This document shows, piece by piece, positions 60,532 through 64,000 of a DNA stretch of 64,000 nucleotides. This DNA comes from Melieria omissa (Eukaryota > Arthropoda > Insecta > Diptera > Ulidiidae). Where the stretch lies: NCBI GenBank assembly GCA_963971225.1, contig OZ020268.1:62123900-62187899 (forward strand). The letters are read 5' to 3'. A program made the position numbers and the translations under genes. The notes below the pieces were generated by a model, which made no database searches, was not told the origin of the DNA, and saw only the letters and a list, made by a program, of their open reading frames with translations. The first letter of the stretch is position 1. Every line of letters starts with the position of its first letter.

Positions 60532-61833
60532 AATTTCTTGAGGCAACAAAACAAAAATCCGCGCAGCCCCCACACGTGTTGCTTCGTTGCTGTCACAACA
60601 ACGACTGATTGAAAGAATGCACCTCGGATCTATATAACCAATCAAATTCTTGTGGAACCTAAGTACGCACAATCACTTTAATCAAAATGGCGTCAAAATT
60701 AAGCCAGAGTGACCACCTTTCACCAATTTGCTAAATAAAAAATATTTCCCACCGGCAGCATGATCGAAATTATGGCTGTTAAATCTCGACCCGTTAACGG
60801 ATTTTAATAATATTATGCCTTATTATTTAGCTAGACTCGTATGCTTTCTATAATGGTATCAATCATCCTTCTATACCCCAAGGTTCGAAAGCAAATCGAT
60901 TTGGAACTGTGACTTTGAAAAAATTGGTTCTTGGGTGCAACCACTAAAATGCTTGTCAACACCAAATGCATAAGTGCATATTAATAATTGACGCCTTAAA
61001 ATTTAGCCAGAGTCTTATGCTTTCTATATTGGTCCCTAACTTTTCATTATCCTTCAGGAGTAATGAGCATATCGATGCGCAAGGATAACATTGAAAAACT
61101 GCCTATTACAAAATACACACTCACCACTAAAGTGCTTATAGATTCCAAACGGTATGGGTTACGTTAATAAAAAGCCCCTTAAAATGTAGCTAGAGATTGC
61201 AGCTTTATCAAATTAAATCAATAATTTGAAAACTATTCGGCAATCATGAACAGATCGATGCGCAAGAGTGACATTAAATGGCTGCCTACTGCAGAATCGA
61301 TAAAATGCTTGTCAAATATGATGATTCTATGTTTATAGAAAAAATAATAACCTTAAAACCTAGCTGGAGTTTTGAGCTTTCATAAATGGGGTCAATCTTC
61401 TCGCTATCTCAAATAATGCAGGAGATATCGACCACATGATACATCTATATCAGGGGTGCCCAAAATCTTCTTATGGAAAAGCAAAAACCAATACATGTAA
61501 AGTTGCCCACAAAAATGCAAACAAATTATTTAATTAATTGAATTAGTTGAAAGCACATTGTGCATTTCGCTTGACCCTTAAAATTAGAAGTGAAAAAAAT
61601 ATAATGTTCCCATTTGTCATTGCCGAAAGGCCAACCAATCGCCAACACAAAAAAGCATACACACAAAAACTACAACAACAAAAGCATCTAATTTTTTGTC
61701 TTACATACAATTTCTTGAGGCAACAAAACAAACATCCGCGCAGCCCCCCGCACGTGTTGCTTCGTTGCTGTCACAACAACGACTGATTGAAAGAATGCAC
61801 CTCTGATCTATATAACCAATCAAATGCTTGTGG
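60527..61833 (+). repeat. Satellite array, segment 8
   Basis: End of the interrupted monomer, then monomer 60817 up to the truncated MITE. The latter monomer has a 20-bp deletion near 61425 in the fourth subunit. Confidence 0.93.
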
Positions 61834-62178
61834 CATGGCACAATAAACAAGGTAGTGGCAGGAAGGAGCGAAAAAATTCACGTGTATTTTGTTAGTGTTT
61901 TTGTTCGGTTCATTGTCAAATCGGACGGACGGTTCTCTTGCCAACAGTATTGCCAGCATCGAATGGACCACTTGGTCTATTCGAAAACGTAAAAATACAC
62001 CAATTAACAGCAAAAGTACATAGCTTCTTTGTTTTAATCTGTTGTTTTACAATAAGGGGGGCAAAAGTGCTAAGTCCATAGTTCGCCGATTTTGCGTTAA
62101 TTCATAAAAGTTGGAAAAATAATATTCTTTCGTCATTGCAAAAATGCTTAAAATTCCACAGAAAAAGAGTTGACTGGC
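61826..62178. mobile_element. hAT-type MITE, second copy, right end lost
   Basis: 61834-62178 matches the first ~345 bp of the MITE at 52333 with a few substitutions, preceded by the same 8-mer GCTTGTGG (61826-61833). It ends at GACTGGCA and joins satellite CATTTCGCTTGAC, which lies earlier in the monomer, so the right third of the MITE was lost by a rearrangement at short homology (GCAT). Confidence 0.85.
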
Positions 62179-64000
62179 ATTTCGCTTGACTCTTAAAATT
62201 ATAAGTGAAAAAAATATAATGTTCCCATTTGCCATTGCCGAAAGGCCAACCAATCGCCAGCACAAAAAAGCATACACACAAAAACTACAACAACAAAAGC
62301 ATCTAATTTTTTTCCATACATACAATTTCTTGAGGCAACAAAACAAAAATCCGCGCAGCCCCCACACGTGCTGCTTCGCTGCTGTCACAACAACGACTGA
62401 TTGAAAGAATGCACCTCTGATCTATATAACCAATCAAATTCTTGTGGAACCTAAGTACGCACAATCACTTTAATCAAAATGGCGTCAAAGTTAAGCCAGA
62501 GTGACCACCTTTCACCAATTTGGTAAATAAAAAAAATATCCCACCGGCAGCATGATCGAAATTATGGCTATTAAATCTCGACCCGTTAACGGATTTTAAT
62601 AATATTATGCCTTATTATTTAGCTAGACTCGTATGCTTTCTACAATGGTATCAATCATCCTTCTGTACCCTAAAGTTCGAAAGCAAATCGATTTGGAACG
62701 GTGACTTTGAAAAAATTGCTACTTGGGTGCAACCACTAAAATGCTTGTCAACACCAAATGCATAAGTGCATAGTAATAATTGACCCCTTAAAATTTATCC
62801 AGAGTCTTATGCTTTCTATATTGGTCCCAAACTTTTCATTATCCTTCAGGAATAATGAGCATTTCGATAAGCAAGGATAACATTGAAAAACTGCCTATTA
62901 CAAAATACACACTCACCACTAAAGTGCTTATAGATTCCAAACGGTATGGGTTACATCAATAAAAAACCCCTTTAAATGTAGCTAGAGATTGCAGCTTTAT
63001 CAAATTAAATCAATACTTTGATTACTATTCGGCAATCATGAACAGATCGATGCGCAAGAGTGACATTAAATGGCTGCCTACTGCAAAATCGATAAAATGC
63101 TTGTAAAATATGAGGATTCTAGGTTTATAGAAAAAATAGTAACCTTAAAACCTAGCTGGAGTTTTGAACTTTCATAAATGGGGTCAATCTTCTCGCTATC
63201 TCAAATAATGCAGGAGAATTTCGTTGTGGAAAAGTGATATCGACCACATGATACATCTATATCAGGGGTGCCCAAAATCTTCTTATGGAAAAGCAAAAAC
63301 CAATACATGTAAAGTTGCCCAAAAAAATGCAAACAAATTATTTAATTAATTGAATTAGTTGAAAGCACATTGTGCATTTCGCTTGACCCTTAAAATTATA
63401 AGTGAAAAAAATATAATGTTCCCATTTGTCATTGCCGAAAGGCCAACCAATCGCCAAACAAAAACTACAACAACAAAAGCATTTAATTTTTTCCATACAT
63501 ACAATTTCTTGAGGCAACAAAACAAAAATCCGCGCAGCCCCCACACGTGCTGCTTCGTCGCTGTCACAACAACGACTGATTGAAAGAATGCACCTCTGAT
63601 CTATATAACCAATCAAATGATTGCGGAACCTAAGGACGCACAATCACTTTAATCAAAATGGCGTCAAAATTAAGCCAGAGTGACCACCTTTCACCAATGT
63701 GGTAAGTAAAAAAAATATCCCACCGGCAGCATGATCGAAATTATGGCTATTAAATCTCGACCCGTTAACGGATTTTAATAATATTATGCCTTATTATTTA
63801 GCTAGACTCGTATGCTTTCTACAGTGGTATCAATCATCCTTCTATACCCTAAAGTTCGAAAGCAAATCGATTTGGAACGGTGACTTTGAAAAAATTGCTA
63901 CTTGGGTGCAACCACTAAAATGCTTGTCAACACCAAATGCATAAGTGAATAGTAATAATTGACCCCTTAAAATTTATCCAGAGTCTTATGCTTTCTATAT
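62179..64000 (+). repeat. Satellite array, segment 9 (to window end)
   Basis: Partial monomer from within the fossil MITE, then monomers starting at 62609 and 63788 (cut by the window edge). These two share private variants such as CCCTAAAGTTCG and TAGTAATAATTG, so they form a local pair. Confidence 0.94.

Noticed and set aside
62047..62388. 113-codon minus-strand frame across the truncated MITE
   Set aside because: It spans a MITE-satellite junction and has no domain; chance.

Overview
This 64-kb window is eukaryotic heterochromatin. It is an AT-rich tandem satellite array (about 33 head-to-tail monomers of roughly 1.1-1.2 kb, same orientation throughout) into which several transposable elements have inserted. 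No host gene, tRNA or rRNA was recognised. The element types (an Osvaldo/Ulysses-like Ty3/gypsy element, a jockey-clade LINE, a mariner, a pogo-like DNA transposon and hAT-type MITEs) fit an insect genome, most likely a fly (Diptera). That placement is inference from element families.

Satellite. Each monomer can be decomposed. It holds five diverged subunits that each begin TAGC(C/T)(A/G)GA and end in a T/A-rich TTAATAA...CCCCTTAAAA-type motif. They are spaced about 176, 183, 175 and 175 bp, with a truncated fifth of about 127 bp. The fourth subunit is split by a 310-355 bp sequence with hAT-like ends (CAGGGGTGC / CAGAGGTGC) and an 8-bp flanking duplication ATCTATAT. I infer that a ~180-bp satellite was invaded by a hAT MITE and that a five-unit block carrying it became the new ~1.2-kb unit. 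Monomers are further organised into higher-order blocks (4.7 kb, 9.4 kb and a long block repeated at an 18,735-bp offset).

Layout. 1-25355: uninterrupted satellite. 25356-35187: complete 9.8-kb Ty3/gypsy-type LTR retrotransposon on the minus strand (2.1-2.2 kb LTRs, tRNA-Lys-type primer site, intact gag and pol, no env, 4-bp target duplication AACT). 35192-39922: satellite. 39923-42762: pogo-like transposon with a decayed transposase. 42763-45113: satellite. 45114-47892: second copy of the pogo-like element, carried by a tandem duplication of a ~5.2-kb satellite-plus-transposon unit and lacking its left end. 48158-49078: internally deleted mariner. 49081-55353: satellite with a 461-bp hAT-type MITE at 52333-52793. 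55354-59948: jockey-clade LINE with broken ORFs. 59949-64000: satellite with a 276-bp solo LTR (60251-60526) and a truncated second copy of the MITE (61834-62178).

Relative age. The fossil MITE is oldest (in every monomer examined). The pogo-like element came before the 5.2-kb duplication, and the mariner is absent from the paralogous site. The gypsy-type element is probably youngest: its LTRs look identical apart from one 91-bp deletion, its ORFs are open, and the paralogous satellite block has an empty site at 6617-6620. Coding capacity that still looks functional is limited to gag and pol of that element.
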